From Dioszegia crocea (taxonomy: Eukaryota > Basidiomycota > Tremellomycetes > Tremellales > Bulleribasidiaceae), in contig BCKK01000007.1 in the NCBI GenBank assembly GCA_001600615.1, positions 898,431 through 962,430 on the forward strand: a stretch of DNA of 64,000 bases. Direction: 5' to 3'. Positions 10,428 to 22,839 of this stretch are shown here, piece after piece (the first letter of the stretch is position 1; every line of letters begins with the position of its first letter). The notes below the pieces were generated by a model, which saw only the letters and a list, made by a program, of their open reading frames with translations, searched no databases and was not told where the DNA came from. Position numbers and translations under genes: made by a program.

Positions 10428-13400
10428 TTACTGACCCCTGCCCCTGCCTCTTCCCCTATATCCACCTCTTCCTCCTCCCCCTCTATAATCATCCTGATAA
10501 TCACCTCTGTCCCTAACATCTCTCAAATCCCTAGGATCACGCTCTCTATCCCTTGGATCCCGATCCCTCGGGTCCCTCTCGCGCTCATAATCCCGATCCC
10601 TAATATCCCTCACGTCCCGATCCCTATCCCGATCACCCGCATCCGATCTCCCGCCCACACTACCCTCATAGCCTCCTCTCCCTCTCCCAGAATAGCCGCC
10701 GCGCGCCGATCCAGCGCCCGCAGCTCGATTATCAAACCCACCGCCCCGTCGAGCAGGGGGACCAGGAGGATACCTTGAGTCATAATCCGCAGGTGGACCC
10801 CTTGAATCATGGTTGTTGGAGTATGCCCCGCCGCCGTAGGACGAAGGAACGGGTGAAGCACCACCACCGCCAAATCGGGATGGAGGAGGTCCAGGACGGG
10901 AAGCCGGGTCATACCGCTCTCGATATTCAGGTCGAGGGGATAAGGGAGCAGGACCGCGGGGATCGTAGTTGCTATACGGCCGGCTAGAAGGTGGTGGGGA
11001 GAGATCGCGAGGTAGCCCTGGAGGTCTATATCCACCTCCCCCGTAAGGCGCGCCAAGGGGGGCAGGAGCGAAATCGCGAGAGGGTGCATCGTAGCTGCTC
11101 CGAGCTGGAGGTGGGCCACTGAGCGGAGGCGCATCGTAGCCTCTCGGAGGACCCCGATGGTCTCTATCGTCCCTTGCGTAGTCTATCGGCGCATGCGCAC
11201 TTCGAGGATCTAGGATATTTCGGAAAGTGTCACGGGGATCTCGGGTTTCACGAAGATCGCGAAGGTCTCGGGTATCCCGAGCGTCGCGAGAGTCACGGGG
11301 GTCACTGTATCGCTGTTGCTGCAGTGGCGGACCCTGAGCATGAGGATCCGAGTATCTCGATGGGGGAGCAGCATGGGTATGCGCATGAAGCGGGATAGGA
11401 GCCGGGGCGATTGGTCGTTGTCGATCGTACGTCGACGGTGGTGGCCCAGAGGGAGGTAAAGGCCGATGAGGAGAGAGAGGCCGCTCGTAAGCTGCTCGAC
11501 GATCCCGCTCGCGGTCACGGTCACGGTCACGCTCTCGGTCATACCGCGCGTCGGCAGCATACCCGGGCCGGTTGTCGGATGCATAGGGTGCGGGAGCAGC
11601 CTGACGAGTCTGGGCTGGCGGAGGTGGAGCATATCGCGGTGGAGAAGGTTTGGCCGGGGCTGGAGCGGGCGCCGGCGCCGGAGCAGCGGGAGCAGGCGCA
11701 CTTGCACTTGGAGCAGCACCAGTGGGGATCTGCGATTCCAATCGCGCAATTTGCGCTTTGAGGAGAGCAAGCGTTTCGGATACACTGTCCAATGGGGCTG
11801 CAGCGGGCGCGGCAGCAGGTGCAGGAGCCGGGACTGGTGCTGACCGTGCTGGAGCAGGGGCCGGTGCCGACACTGCAGTCGATTGATGAGATGACGCAGC
11901 CGGGGCTGGACCACGCGACGGGCCAACGTCCTTGAGACCACCGATAGACGCGCGGTTGTTGCGAGGTCTCTCAACTCGGGATCGATCGCCGTACTCAGTG
12001 TTATCGTATCTGGCTCTATCATCACTAGACTTATCAGTACTTGACTGGAGCCACTGATCATCCAAATGACTCACCGAGGTGGTCCCCTATTCGGACTTCG
12101 GGCCCTAGCCAGAGAATACGGACTCAATTCCCTTTCGCGGACCCTGTCTCTGTAGTCGGGTCGATCACGAGATGTAATGCTCGGCCGGCGCTCATGCGGC
12201 GCATTCCTATCGGGATCGTAGGGTCGACTGTTGGCCGAACGCTGAGGACTCCTAGACCGGCGGTTCGTGTCGGGTGTATCATAAGGACCAGAGGGTCGAG
12301 CCGAACGGCCAACAGAGTTTCTTCGGTCTCGAGAGCCCAGAGGAGTATCAAGAATGTCGGAGTGTCGGGTTGGCTGATCTTTAGAGTAGCTGGGTCCGAT
12401 ACGTCTTTGATATCAGCGTTATACAATGTATAGCCCAACATCAAGACTCACTCGGCAAGAGACGGCTTGAAATCCCTATCGGTAGCGGATTTGGGACCCT
12501 TAACAGCACCAGGTGTCCTAGCAGGCTTGACTGGAGACCTGCTCCTCGCTCGTGGCTTGGCGAGGGGTTTCTGCCTCGATCGATCGCCTGGTGAAGCCTG
12601 CCTATCCCTTCGACTCGGGTCACGCTCTACCCGACTCTCCAACGACCTCTCTTCAACCGGTACCGCCGCAGTCGGCTTCTCTTTCGCCCGGTCCAAGGCT
12701 GGCGCTGGAGCCAATCCCGACGCCGGAGACGCCGCAGCTGCCTCCTGAGTGGCCGTGGTGGTCTTCATCCACTCCTGAGCTCGCTTGCGCTTCCCAGCCG
12801 ATTTCGGATCACTCGAATCGGTAGATGCGGTATTGAGTCCCTCCTCCAGCGCTCCAGAACCAGTCGTCTTGGCAGATTCAGGCATCAATTCCAACCTCGC
12901 CCGCTTATTCTCCTCATCTGTAATCTCCCCTTCCTCCAACCTGTCACGTTTTAGAGGTTTACCATTGGCGTCAAAAAGAGGTTTACGCTCAGCGGCATCG
13001 GTGGCAGGACCAGGAGTAGAAGAACCAGGTTCCTGCTTCATAGCTTTGGACTTTAACCTTTCCTTCAACTCTTGTTCGCGCGTCTTGCTGGCGGTAGCAG
13101 AGGCGCCAGCGTTCGCACTGGCGACAGCAGTGACTTCGGGCTGGGTATTGGCCGAGGGTTGAGTTGGGATACCAGTGAGTCCCAGCTGACTGGCCTCTAT
13201 AGTAGTGGGTGTAGGTGGGACAGCGTTGGTGGATGCCAAAAAGGAAGCAGCCATTTCGGCCAAAGCATCCGAATCAACATCGTGAAGTTGCTTGGATCGC
13301 TTGGTCGCGATGGACGCTTTGAATTGTCGTAATTTCGCAAGGGATGACAATTCCGTCATGTCATCGTCTTTCGGAGCCTCGGTCATAGAACCTGTGTCCT

Positions 13401-14355
13401 CGGAGGTGGATGGCTGAGGAACATTACTGGGTGCTGTAGATTGGACTTGGGAAGGTAAAGTAGAGTATGCGGGAGCGTTGGGGGTAGACCGATTGGGGAT
13501 GTTGTCGGGTACAGCTGGGGTGCGGGGTCTACCAGAGGGTCCGGTGGGTATCTCTTTCAATTGCTCTGTTCGAGTGACAGGCTCGTGTGCCGCGCCAGAG
13601 ACCATGGGACCTCTCGGAGGATGAGAATAGGATGACTGGGGATTACGGTCGCCTAGCTCTTTGGCAAATTTCTCGGGGGATCCTTGGGGGGTACCGCTGT
13701 TTCGTCGGAATTGCGCATTGGGCCGAGGAGCAACCATGACTGGCTCGCCGTTTCGTGTGAATCTCGGATCACCGCCTCCTGCAGCAGGAGGACCGCCTAT
13801 ACCCAGACCACCGCCGACATTGGACTGAGGAACAGAATTTGCCGAGTTTGACCTGGTGTAGTCGGCGCGCTTGGGGTAGTCGGAAGAAGGGGGAGGGACC
13901 GAGCCGGAGGAAGCAGCAGGGCCAGAGGGAGCAGAACCATTGTACTGATTGGGAGTTCCGTAAGGATCATACGGTCCAGTTTGGGGCCGATTGGAATTGT
14001 AATCGTACCCATTTGCGCCATTTTGAGAGTTGGGCCTGGAAGTGTATGACTGATCGCTTCGGTAATGACCAGGACCGGTAGGAGGTGAATTTCCGGTCCC
14101 AGGCCCAGCGACGGGAGAAGGGATTGCACCGACTTGTGCGTCAAAGCCTGACGTGCCAGGTTCTCGGATTGAGAAAGTTGAGAAACTCTGCCTGGGACGA
14201 TCGGACGAGGATGGTGGGATGATTACAGATCCTGGCTGAGGTACAGCATGCTCAGGATGGAGCTGTGATGGCTGGGAGGGATGAGGTGCCGAGGCTGAGG
14301 ACTCGGTGTAGGGTGCAGGAGATTCATGGTGTTCGGGCCCGCTGTGACCGCTCAT
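10428..14355 (-). CDS. Large disordered Arg/Asp-rich, RGG-ending protein
   Basis: I do not recognise a named orthologue. The likely start is the ATG at 14355 (MSGHSGPEHHES), 293 bases from a divergent gene. The first large exon is rich in Ser, Pro and Gln. It joins at about 12453 through an intron ending CAG to an exon beginning YSKDQPTRHSD, then through another intron near 12030-12085 to the long last exon. That exon holds a possible coiled-coil (ETLALLKAQIARLESQI), Ala/Pro repeats, RERDRD-type repeats, Arg/Asp DPRD repeats and a Gly/Arg (RGG) tail ending GRGRGRGQ. About 1,280 residues in all. The mix of RS/RD tracts and RGG is typical of proteins handling pre-mRNA or mRNA, so a role in RNA metabolism is inferred. 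No RRM, KH or zinc finger was seen. Confidence 0.75.
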
Positions 14356-14647
14356 TCTCGGTGGATTTTCAAAGTCCAAGAAAGCTTTGAAGGAGGATCA
14401 GCTCACCCCCAACAAGCCATCCTGTCCACTTACGAATCCAAGGGATGTGCAGCAGAGTACCAAGAGGGGACCCTTACTGTGTGATAGATGGGATACAGCG
14501 ATGCACCGATGTCGAAAAACGCCGAACGCCAAACCGCGGCCAAAATCTGATTCCGGCCATGCCCGTGCGTATCCGTGCGTCGCTTTTCTGGTCAAGCGAT
14601 TCAAAGCCATACATCACCCACCATACATCATTCATCTATATATCAGC

Positions 14648-15562
14648 ATGGCACCCTACAAAGCAAACGGCTCAGCTTCTCCACAGGAGAGACAGCATTC
14701 TCTGTCTCCCGACCCCTCAGCTCCCGGTGCGGTTTCAGGGCGCAATATAGCCGGTCCATCGTCCGGACCAGGGGCAAGAGGGGGTTATCGTGATGACTCC
14801 GGTTCTGGATCGGGCAAACGGGCCAAATTGACCCAGTCAGACTTCCAGCGAATACAAGTGAGCTTTGAACTTCTTCCCTGCCCTATCGGAGCTGAACTGA
14901 CGATTTGTAGTTAGAGAAACTCCTCGCTAATCCCGACCGAGAAGTTGCGCTGCCCGAGCCTGTTCGAGAGAAGACACTTAGGGATCCGCACGAAATGATG
15001 AAGAATGTGCAGGGATCAGCGGCGGGTGCGGGATCTGGAGAGTTTCACGTGTACAAAGCGAGTAGACGGAGAGAGTACGAGCGAGTAAAGCTTATGGAGG
15101 ATAAAGGACGTGCAGTGAGTTTCAAGGCTAGTTTCATCTTTCAACAGTCAGTAAGCTGACTTGGTTTAGCTGGAAGAACAAGAAGCGTTCCATGCTAGGC
15201 AGGACGAAAGAGATGCAGTGACAGATGCCAAAACAGCTCGGAATCGCGCCAAGAGGCAAAAGCGGAAAGGCGGCGGTAAGAAGGGAGGGGATGACGATAA
15301 GGCGAATGGACCAGCAAAGAGTCAAGCGGGAGGGTTGAAGCGGAAACTCGCCGGAGGGGCTGAAGGTTTTGTGGTGCCGAAACCAGGAGATGAGGAGAGT
15401 GGGGATGATGGGGAGGAGGTGGCGATGTCAGGACTGGGAGTTGGGAATTTGAATATTCCCGTTCCTTCAGAAAATGGCGCTATGGGTGGATCGGGGGAAG
15501 GTGTGCCGCCTGCTGTGAGAAGAGTGGAAGAGCCAACGGTGGTCATTCACGACGATGATTAG
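14648..15562 (+). CDS. PRKRIP1-like protein (DUF1168)
   Basis: Homologue of human PRKR-interacting protein 1, a small basic nuclear protein found in spliceosome structures. The ATG at 14648 gives MAPYKANGSASP and a Ser/Gly-rich N-terminus. After the first intron comes LEKLLANPDREVALPEP, then the family signature SAAGAGSGEFHVYKASRRREYERVKLMEDK, which matches the conserved DUF1168 core. A third exon holds a Lys/Arg-rich, probably helical segment (TARNRAKRQKRKGGGKK) and an acidic tail ending VVIHDDD with TAG at 15560-15562. It has three coding exons and about 260 residues. It sits head-to-head with the disordered RNA-type protein and shares a promoter region of about 290 bases, which may coordinate two RNA-processing genes; that link is inference. 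Confidence 0.88.
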
Positions 15563-15743
15563 TGGACTGATTGTGTGTAATGTATGAGTATAACGGCCTA
15601 GATGAAGGATGGGTCTTTATCTAGGTCTTTCTCAAGTTCCCCTGTCGGGCACGGTTTCTGAACTAACAAGTAAACCATGCAAGAAGGCGGCTCACTACAA
15701 ACCTTTCAACCTCTACTCTAGCACCAAATCTACCGCTCTAATT

Positions 15744-18700
15744 CTACGTATACATACTCCTCACTCTTCTTCCCGCACTCCCCCTCCCTGCTCTCTTTCT
15801 CGGAATAAGCACCACTCCCTCGCCCCCACCTACACCGTCACCTCCACTTACCCTTCTCAGACCCTCCAAATCAAACCCTTGTCCCCGATTGACGCCCTGT
15901 ACAATCCGCTCAGCCGCCCAAAGAGCCAATTGGACCTTATCCCTTCCACTTCCACTTCCCGACCCCTTTCCCGGCTCTGGGGCTGGTCTCAATCCTGAAT
16001 CCACCCCGCCAGAATCGGCTTTGGGCATCTTGGCAAGTAAAGAACCGAATAAAAGTCTATATCTCGCTGCTCGTTGGACAGGAGCAAGCAAAATCTCAGA
16101 GAATGATATTCTCTCTTCTTTGTCGATATTGCCCGATTTGGGTGAAGGGGGTATAGGACCGCTGGATTCGGCCAGACGGGATAATGTCGATGATGATCCA
16201 GGTGTTGGGTATTCAAACATTGACGACCTTGAATTCCCCAAACTCCCCATATCATCCCTCATCTCTCTGTCCAACACCTCGCCATATCCCATTGCTATCA
16301 ATTGTCCGACCTCCCCGGCCCATTCTGACATTTCAGCCAGGAGCTCATCCTCCATGCTGAGGAAAGCAATTGCGATTTGTTCGGGTGAGGGATCGTGTGC
16401 GAATCGTGAAGATAGAGTGATGGACAGAGCGAGTAGACGAGGCAGCCGATGGAGTAGGATTGTCAGAGGCGGTATATCCACTGGGGACACAGAGTTGGTG
16501 GAGGGTGAAGGGCACGAGGCGGATAGAGGGTTTGAGGGGGTGGTGGCGGATTGCGAGTGTGCAGAGGTAGTAATGGAAGAAGCAGAAATTCGGCAGACGT
16601 TGAGTGTGGAAGGAGGGGAGGAGGAGAATGAATGAGGTGGTTTCGAAGATCGCTTCATGCCGGTGCTGGAGGAGAAGAAGGATGATAAACTCGAAGAAGT
16701 CGGGATGGGCGGTCCGAAATCGGATGGGGACGATGGAAGTGGTAAGAGGGTCTCCCGCTCGGCAATCAATTGGACAATCTGTTCTCGTCAGCTCTGGCAT
16801 CGATGGCTACGCACCAGGAACAACTTACAGAAACTCCACGAGCGAGCAGTCGACCATATCGCTTTTCACCTTGAACCAGTTCTCTAGTGACGAACCATGC
16901 CTGAATCGTATGCTTCCCTACTTCCTTCTCCGTCTCCTTCTCTGACTTCCCCAATTTCTCGTCTAGACCACTCGCCTCTTCTATCTCTTGCACAAGACTT
17001 GAGGTGGACGCCCTTTCATTGCCCCTAAAAGCTATCTCCACCTTCTCTTCCTTCCCAGTAACTCCTCCATCCTCATCCTGCAGCGTCCGCTGAAACTGCA
17101 CATCATCCTCAATTTCCACAAGGGTTCGTCGAAATCGCCGATTCCTCTCTGAAAGCGTTTCCACAGGAGAGGCGGAGAAAGATGGCGTAATGATATCGAT
17201 TCCGAGCAAGGATTGAGGTACCGAAATGTCAACAGCGCCGAAGGGAGGCAAGTGTGGTGTAGGATAGGCCAAATCGGCAATAGGGAGAGACGCCTTTGGT
17301 GGAGGTAACGAGGCGTGTCGATGGGGTATCCGAAGTTGGGGCAGTGGTGGCAAAGGGGGCTTTTTGATTTGTGGTGGTAGTTCCGTCCATCCGGTCGATA
17401 TCGACTCTGTGGAGAATGAAGATAGATTGACAGGGGTACGAGGTGGGGGAACGGATAAATGTCGACGGAATGGTGTTTTGGGAATAGGCATCGGTGGCTC
17501 ATATACCTGATCATCTCCGTTCTGAGGCTTCTGATGGGGCCGACCATCGTCCGTTCTCCGCCTCGATAGGGCTCTTATGAGACCCGACCTCCTTTCTCTA
17601 CTCTTCTGTTCGATACCGCCGGTCCCGGACCCTGACCCGGGCCGTCGGCCGTGGTCTTTCGACCTCTCGACTGGGAGATCGAGCTGAGGAGACTCCAAAT
17701 CTGACAACTCGCTTGTATCCCCATTCACAGCTTCAATTCTGCCACCTTCGGTCCTGCCTCTTCCACGCTGCGAAGCCCGAGCGCGCCCGCTGAGCCGTCT
17801 CCATATCAGCCCCAAGCTAAGACTTGACGTCCGCTCGGGTATCGACGGCGGGCCGTGTGACTCATCGGCACCATCACTGAGCACCGCGGTAAAATCGCCG
17901 CGCGCCTTGTCAGATGAAAGACCGTGCGATGGAGGGATAGGCGGTGGGTTTGGGATTGGGAGTTGACCTAAAGCCGGGAGAGCAGAGACGAGATGAGGTG
18001 GCGCGGGAGCTCGTCGAGTATGACGAGTAGGCCGAGGTGTCCGAGCAGTAGGAGGGCGTGAGGAAGAAGAAGTGACAGAAGGTGAGTCTCTGGTTGATAG
18101 GAAGGTTCGGATTTCTTGCTCTTCTGCTGCTGCTATTTCGTCCAATGTCCGAGTTAACGCTCGGGTCCAATCTGAGATCGTACCGACTGAGCTTGCCCTG
18201 TGTCTTGTCGGATATGATCCGGGATAAGATTGGGGCAAGGGACTAAGAGGGATAAGAGGTGATGGACAAGCCCGGAGGATCTCGCTGAAATCATAGATAG
18301 ATGGGAGACGTTGTACTGCGTCCGTCTCGCGCCGCCGTGATGTAGGAGGTATCCGATATGTATCTCCGTCTGGGAGTTCGAGGCCTAGACCGAGAGGTCG
18401 TATCAGAACGTTGGGCAGGGGAGGAGGATCGGGGGGTGGGCCATGGCTTACAGCAGACAGTAGGCTGGGAGGTGTGACGCGACGCAGTTCAGTCTGAGGT
18501 TGGACTGTCCGACCTGAGGAGGAAGTGGTGGACGATTGAGAGTCCTTGCCGAGAGAAGAGGTGGTACTGTCGGCCCAGAACCGGGGAGGCCGAAAGTCCT
18601 CCTCATCCTCTCCACTGTCCATCGGTCCATTCTCATCACCGACAATTGGCAATGTCTCTCCACCACGGCTCAGAATGGGAGGATACGCATCATCATATAT

Positions 18701-19763
18701 CGGTCCGAACGTATGTCTGTTCGGCAGATCATCGTGTTCATCATCCTCGCGGGGCGTGATGGGTCCGGCTGACGATTCGCAGGATGTAGAAGTGGGATCG
18801 AGAGAGGTCGTAGTGGAGGAAGAGCCATTCCGAGATAAGGCTGCCGACGAGGGGATAGGGGTAGAGACAAGCGGATCGATCGCGGCAGGGTCGACGCGAC
18901 AAGGGAAAGTTGGTGCTGCTATGCGTTTACTCCCGGGGTCATCCAAGGGGGTCTGGAAAGTGAAGGGTAGGCCGATAGGGGATGTAGGGCTGATATATGC
19001 CCTGTAGGGAGGTTTGCGGGTAGGAAAGTCGGGTAATGGGGACGTGATTGTCCTTCCGGGTTGATGAATTTGGCCTGTCGGACCTGAAGAGGAGGAGATG
19101 ATCACGCTCGGACGCCGCTTGACCAATTTTTGCGGAAGTGGTGGAGGGGGAGAAAGATCAAGGAGGGGGCGGGAGGAGCTGGCGATGGATTGTGGAGCGG
19201 TACTGGAGAGGTGAGAGACTGATCGAGAGAGTGCTGTGGAAGAGTTGGTGAGGTGGGATGTTGGTAATGTCGAGGTTGAGCGAAAGTTCTTTAGTGATCG
19301 CGAAGGAACCGGGGACTTCATCGAGGATCCGCGCGGCCGAACTTCAGGTGCACATCCTGAGTGGGCTGGATAACTGGAAATCAGCTGTGTCTCACTGACT
19401 TCTGGCGGAGACTCACCTTTGCGCACAGTCTATCCTCTCCCTAGATCCTATGTCTGTCTCTGGTTGCATGATCCGCTCGTCGCCTCGTCCATATACGCCA
19501 TACCCCGCCATCTGCTCATGGTCCACTTCCAAACCCGACTGCACCACCTTGGCTTTGCCTTTGACTTTGGTGTCATCCTTCTCCGGGCTGGCCGTCCGTT
19601 CTCTATTCCATCGCCCAGCGCCAAACGATCCCGAACGGGCTCGAATTATCCCACTCGCTGCGTCGTTGGTGGGATGATGTATCGCGTTGATGTCGATGGG
19701 TGATGAGGAGGGTGAAGGGATGGGGCGGAACTGTGAGACGGGAGGTCTTTTGGTGAGGGGCAT
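15744..19763 (-). CDS. RhoGEF (DH) domain protein with long disordered N-terminus
   Basis: Guanine-nucleotide exchange factors of the Dbl type load GTP onto Rho/Cdc42/Rac GTPases in polarity and cytokinesis. The ATG at 19763 starts MPLTKRPP. An intron near 19380-19430 joins DCAQ to SYPAHSG. A disordered Ser/Pro/Thr-rich region of over 800 residues follows. The DH fold begins near the C-terminus: AWFVTRELVQGEKRYGRLLARGVS, intron at about 16777-16826, then IVQLIAERETLLPLP. A low-complexity insertion sits inside the domain, followed by PPLTILLHRLPRLLAL and the conserved helix ISFSEILLAPVQRAARYRLLFGSLL. It ends with RRVRSMYT at 15744. No PH domain follows the DH, unlike most Dbl proteins. The Pro-rich patches (PPLPPLPQL) could bind SH3 domains. 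The DH assignment is firm; the partner GTPase cannot be told. Confidence 0.8.
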
Positions 19764-20535
19764 GGCCAAGCCTGCGGCGAGGACGAGGAGCGAAGGTAGA
19801 ATTCAAGATGGGAACCTCAGATACAGCGCAGGCCCCGACTGTAGCTAGATAGGGCGAAGTAGGGATCAGTGAAAAACGTTCTTTGTTATCGAACGCCGGA
19901 TTTTAGGATAAGCTTCAAGCTCTGAGGCGATCTTGGGGTAAAGGGGGAGGAGGGACGTTTGGGGTGATGATTGCCCGATTTCGGAAGCGAGTAGAGATGC
20001 GGGTGATGGGATAGTGAAAGAGATGAGTAGTAATTAAGCTGACACCGAGAGACGGGCGAAGGGTGTGTCAGCAAGACCGAGCCCGTCCACTAGGCCAGTT
20101 TTGGACTTTGGCTGACATCGACCATACTGGTAGAATCATCTGCGGTTCATAAATCCCTGTCGTCCCATGTCACCTTACATCGTCATCGTTCTGGTCGCAC
20201 AGTGACGATTAGCGACATTGTGATCAACCTCTTTGCGGTGCATGTTTATGCGTCCGAAAGTGTGTGTGGATATGACGATGAGTGGGTGGGTGAAGGGGAG
20301 GAGATTTGAAAGTGGGGAAGGGAAAAGAGGCGTTTCAGAAAGCTCCCGACGTGGCGCTTGCGAGGGGGCAGCTTCGTGGCGGTCTTATAACCCAGTCTTC
20401 GTCCAAACTGTACAAGACTACTTGCTAGCGGATAACTATGACCATGACTTGTATACATCTTAGAGCCCAAACCCCAATCGTGTGTCTTCCCATACCTCAC
20501 CAGTTGGACCTCTCGCACAAGCTATCGGTATCCGC
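19764..20535. other. Intergenic region upstream of RhoGEF gene
   Basis: About 770 bases between the RhoGEF start codon and the 3' end of the carboxypeptidase gene. It should hold the RhoGEF promoter. Short open frames exist on both strands (20233-20463 plus, 19886-20074 minus) but show nothing recognisable. I see no repeat or RNA gene. Confidence 0.35.
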
Positions 20536-22387
20536 TCAATTCACAATCTCAATGTTGTAAATGAACTTGGCAAGATGCACCAGTCCCGTCGTAATCTCAT
20601 CCGCTGCCGGTCTGATCAGATGAGGAGGGAGCAAGAAGCCATACTACCAAATCAGCCCCAAACCCCTCTGTCTGAAGGAACTGGACGTACCGTTCCCGTA
20701 TCTCTCAACTCTGCAGAGAACGACCATCGGACATCAGCCGTTCCGTACGTATAATCAATAGCGTCTCCAGGTGCCCTAGTCCCTGTCAGCTCTTTGCTCT
20801 AATCAATACTTCGGGCTTAACTGACCGATAAGTCAATTCACAAGCCTGACCAGTCCTATACGTCTCCCCATGACCCGCTCGCATAGCCTTCGCAACCCCC
20901 AAAGCAGCCTCCATGAGCATTTCCGCATCAGGCGGGAAATCCTCGCATGAGTGTGCGAAGGGAAACATGACTGAAGCGTAAGCTATCACCCTGACAGCGG
21001 CGAGGGACGGGTCAACTTACACAATTGGCCATAACTGTGCAAATCGATAAACGCCCTTACTTTCCTTTCGGGACCCTTCTTCGATCCCTTCTCGCCAGCC
21101 CATTCGACCCCCTTCTTGAGATATCGCGCTACCGCTTTTGTCTCGTATGCTTCGAAGGCCTCTGCACCTGGGTATGCGTCAGAGCAGGGGTTGGACCGGA
21201 CGGGTTTACGCCATTTATACCCCCAGTTCGAGTTGAGATCGATGCCTGTCTTTGTCAGATAATGCCCTTGTTGTGATAGCACCGTCGACGAGGGGCTATC
21301 TGAACTTACCTGAACAAGTCCGACTGCCAACATCTTGCCTATTTTTACGCCACATCCGGTGCTCTCTCGAGTACTCATATCCGTCCGGGTTGATCGTCGG
21401 GATAACGGTAAATGTGAACGCCTTGAGAAGACTCGCTTCATCCGACTCGGGGTCGGAAGTGCCGGCCAGCAAGAGCGAGTGGAGGAAGTAAATAGCTGAG
21501 GATGGGCCAACCCACTACTATCGTCAGCTTCGAGCTTCGAGCTTTCCCAAAACCATCAAGACTCTACAACTGACCTCTCGCGCATGCGATCCAGACTGAA
21601 TCACAAACTCCCTCTCGATAATCTTCTTGCTCTTCTTGCCCTTCCCTTTACCCTTTTTCCACACCCCAATATCCCCCGGTTCCCCAGTCTCCGTAGGCAA
21701 CGGATCCGGTCTGCCCGTATTCGTAGGCTTAGCCAGCCGCGGTACCCATTTCACCCTCACACCCTTCATTTCCACCTTCTCGAATGTCTTGCCAAGGACG
21801 AAAGTCTCCATTTTCAACGTCCCATCTTCGATTGCTTTACCGTTAAAGGCAGCAACAAGAAGGTCGGCGAAATGGTACATGTCCGCCACGGAGTGATATA
21901 GATCGTGGAATGGAGTTTTTATCGTTGTGACGTCCCAGTTCTCCTCGAGGGACGTAGGGTGGATAGGGGCGGAATCGATGAGTGATTGAACGTCGGGTAT
22001 GAAGAGGGTTAAGTTTGTAGATTCGGGGATAAGAGACCGGAATTGTGGTAAGTTGGTCTCGGAGATCCTGACATCGAGGCGATCGATGGATGTGTGCCAT
22101 ACGTCAAGACCCATATTCTAGAAACGTCAGCGAGTCTGAGAGACCCGTTGCGGGGAACGATGACTGACCTCAACGGCTCTTAGAACCGTTCCTGCGTCCT
22201 CATCTGGCATACCATCCACATTAACATGCCAGACTTGCTGTCCATCGTACGTGTCGACAGAAGGGCCGACAATAATTGGCGCCTCGAAGGCTAGTTGCGC
22301 AGCTGTATCGGCTGACGCAGGGGACGAGGCGAGGACAGCCTGAAAGACAAAGTTCGCAACGAGCGCGAGGACCGCCGAGTGGCGCAT
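20536..22387 (-). CDS. Secreted M14 zinc metallocarboxypeptidase
   Basis: An M14A-type carboxypeptidase that removes C-terminal residues from peptides. The ATG at 22387 opens a signal peptide (hydrophobic AVLALVANFVFQAVLA) and then a pro-domain of about 100 residues containing GLDVWHTSID. A Gly/Lys-rich insertion (GKGKGKKSKK) precedes the catalytic strand FVIQSGSHARE. An intron then splits HARE from WVGPSSAIYFLHSLL, giving the zinc ligands His and Glu of HxxE. Next come TINPDGYEYS, the substrate-binding segment GIDLNSNWGYKW, and DLHSYGQL with the third zinc ligand. The last exons carry SFSAELRDTGT|YGFLLPPHLI, which keeps the catalytic Glu. That residue is reported lost in the related Ecm14 pseudopeptidases, so this copy looks active. 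Stop at 20536-20538. About 500 residues, six or more introns. Destination is the vacuole or outside the cell. Confidence 0.9.
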
Positions 22388-22839
22388 GGCGGCTACGGCG
22401 ACTTCCAGATGGGTAGCTTAGCGTCTTCTGGGCGATGAGACAGTGCTTCAGACCTTGCTTGCTGTATTGTGAGTGGCTGCGAGTAGGTAGGAGATGTGGA
22501 TGATAAGGGGGTCAGCCAAGAGCTCGCACGACCAGCTGACAAGCTTTCGGCGAAGGCCGCCTGAAGCCTCAATCCGGGGCCCCAAATCCCATCGACCATT
22601 CATGTCCAGCCAGCAGCTAGAGCTACCTCTACCCAGTTGGGACGCACTGTGTCAGTGCAGTACTGGGGATCACAGCGGAAGAGGAGTGAAAGGATTATAT
22701 ACAATCTAAAAAATCTATGTAAGTTGAGCTCTATATCCTACCAGTAGCAAGTACTGTAGGCTCGACGCAAGCCCCACGCTTCGAGTCTGTTTCCGATCCC
22801 CTTCACTGTCGCGAAGAAAGGTCGGGGGTTGCGTCAAGC
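22388..22839. other. Intergenic region between carboxypeptidase and monooxygenase
   Basis: About 450 bases with the carboxypeptidase promoter on one side and the monooxygenase 3' end on the other. No gene, repeat or RNA was recognised. Confidence 0.35.

Noticed and set aside
11210..12061. Minus-strand 283-codon frame inside the disordered protein gene
   Set aside because: It lies in another frame of an exon with a clear repeat-rich coding frame and has the scrambled Leu/Arg composition typical of a shadow frame.
19419..19763. Separate small gene at the RhoGEF N-terminus
   Set aside because: A GTGAGT...CAG intron near 19380-19430 joins it in frame to the long RhoGEF exon, so it is the first exon of that gene.
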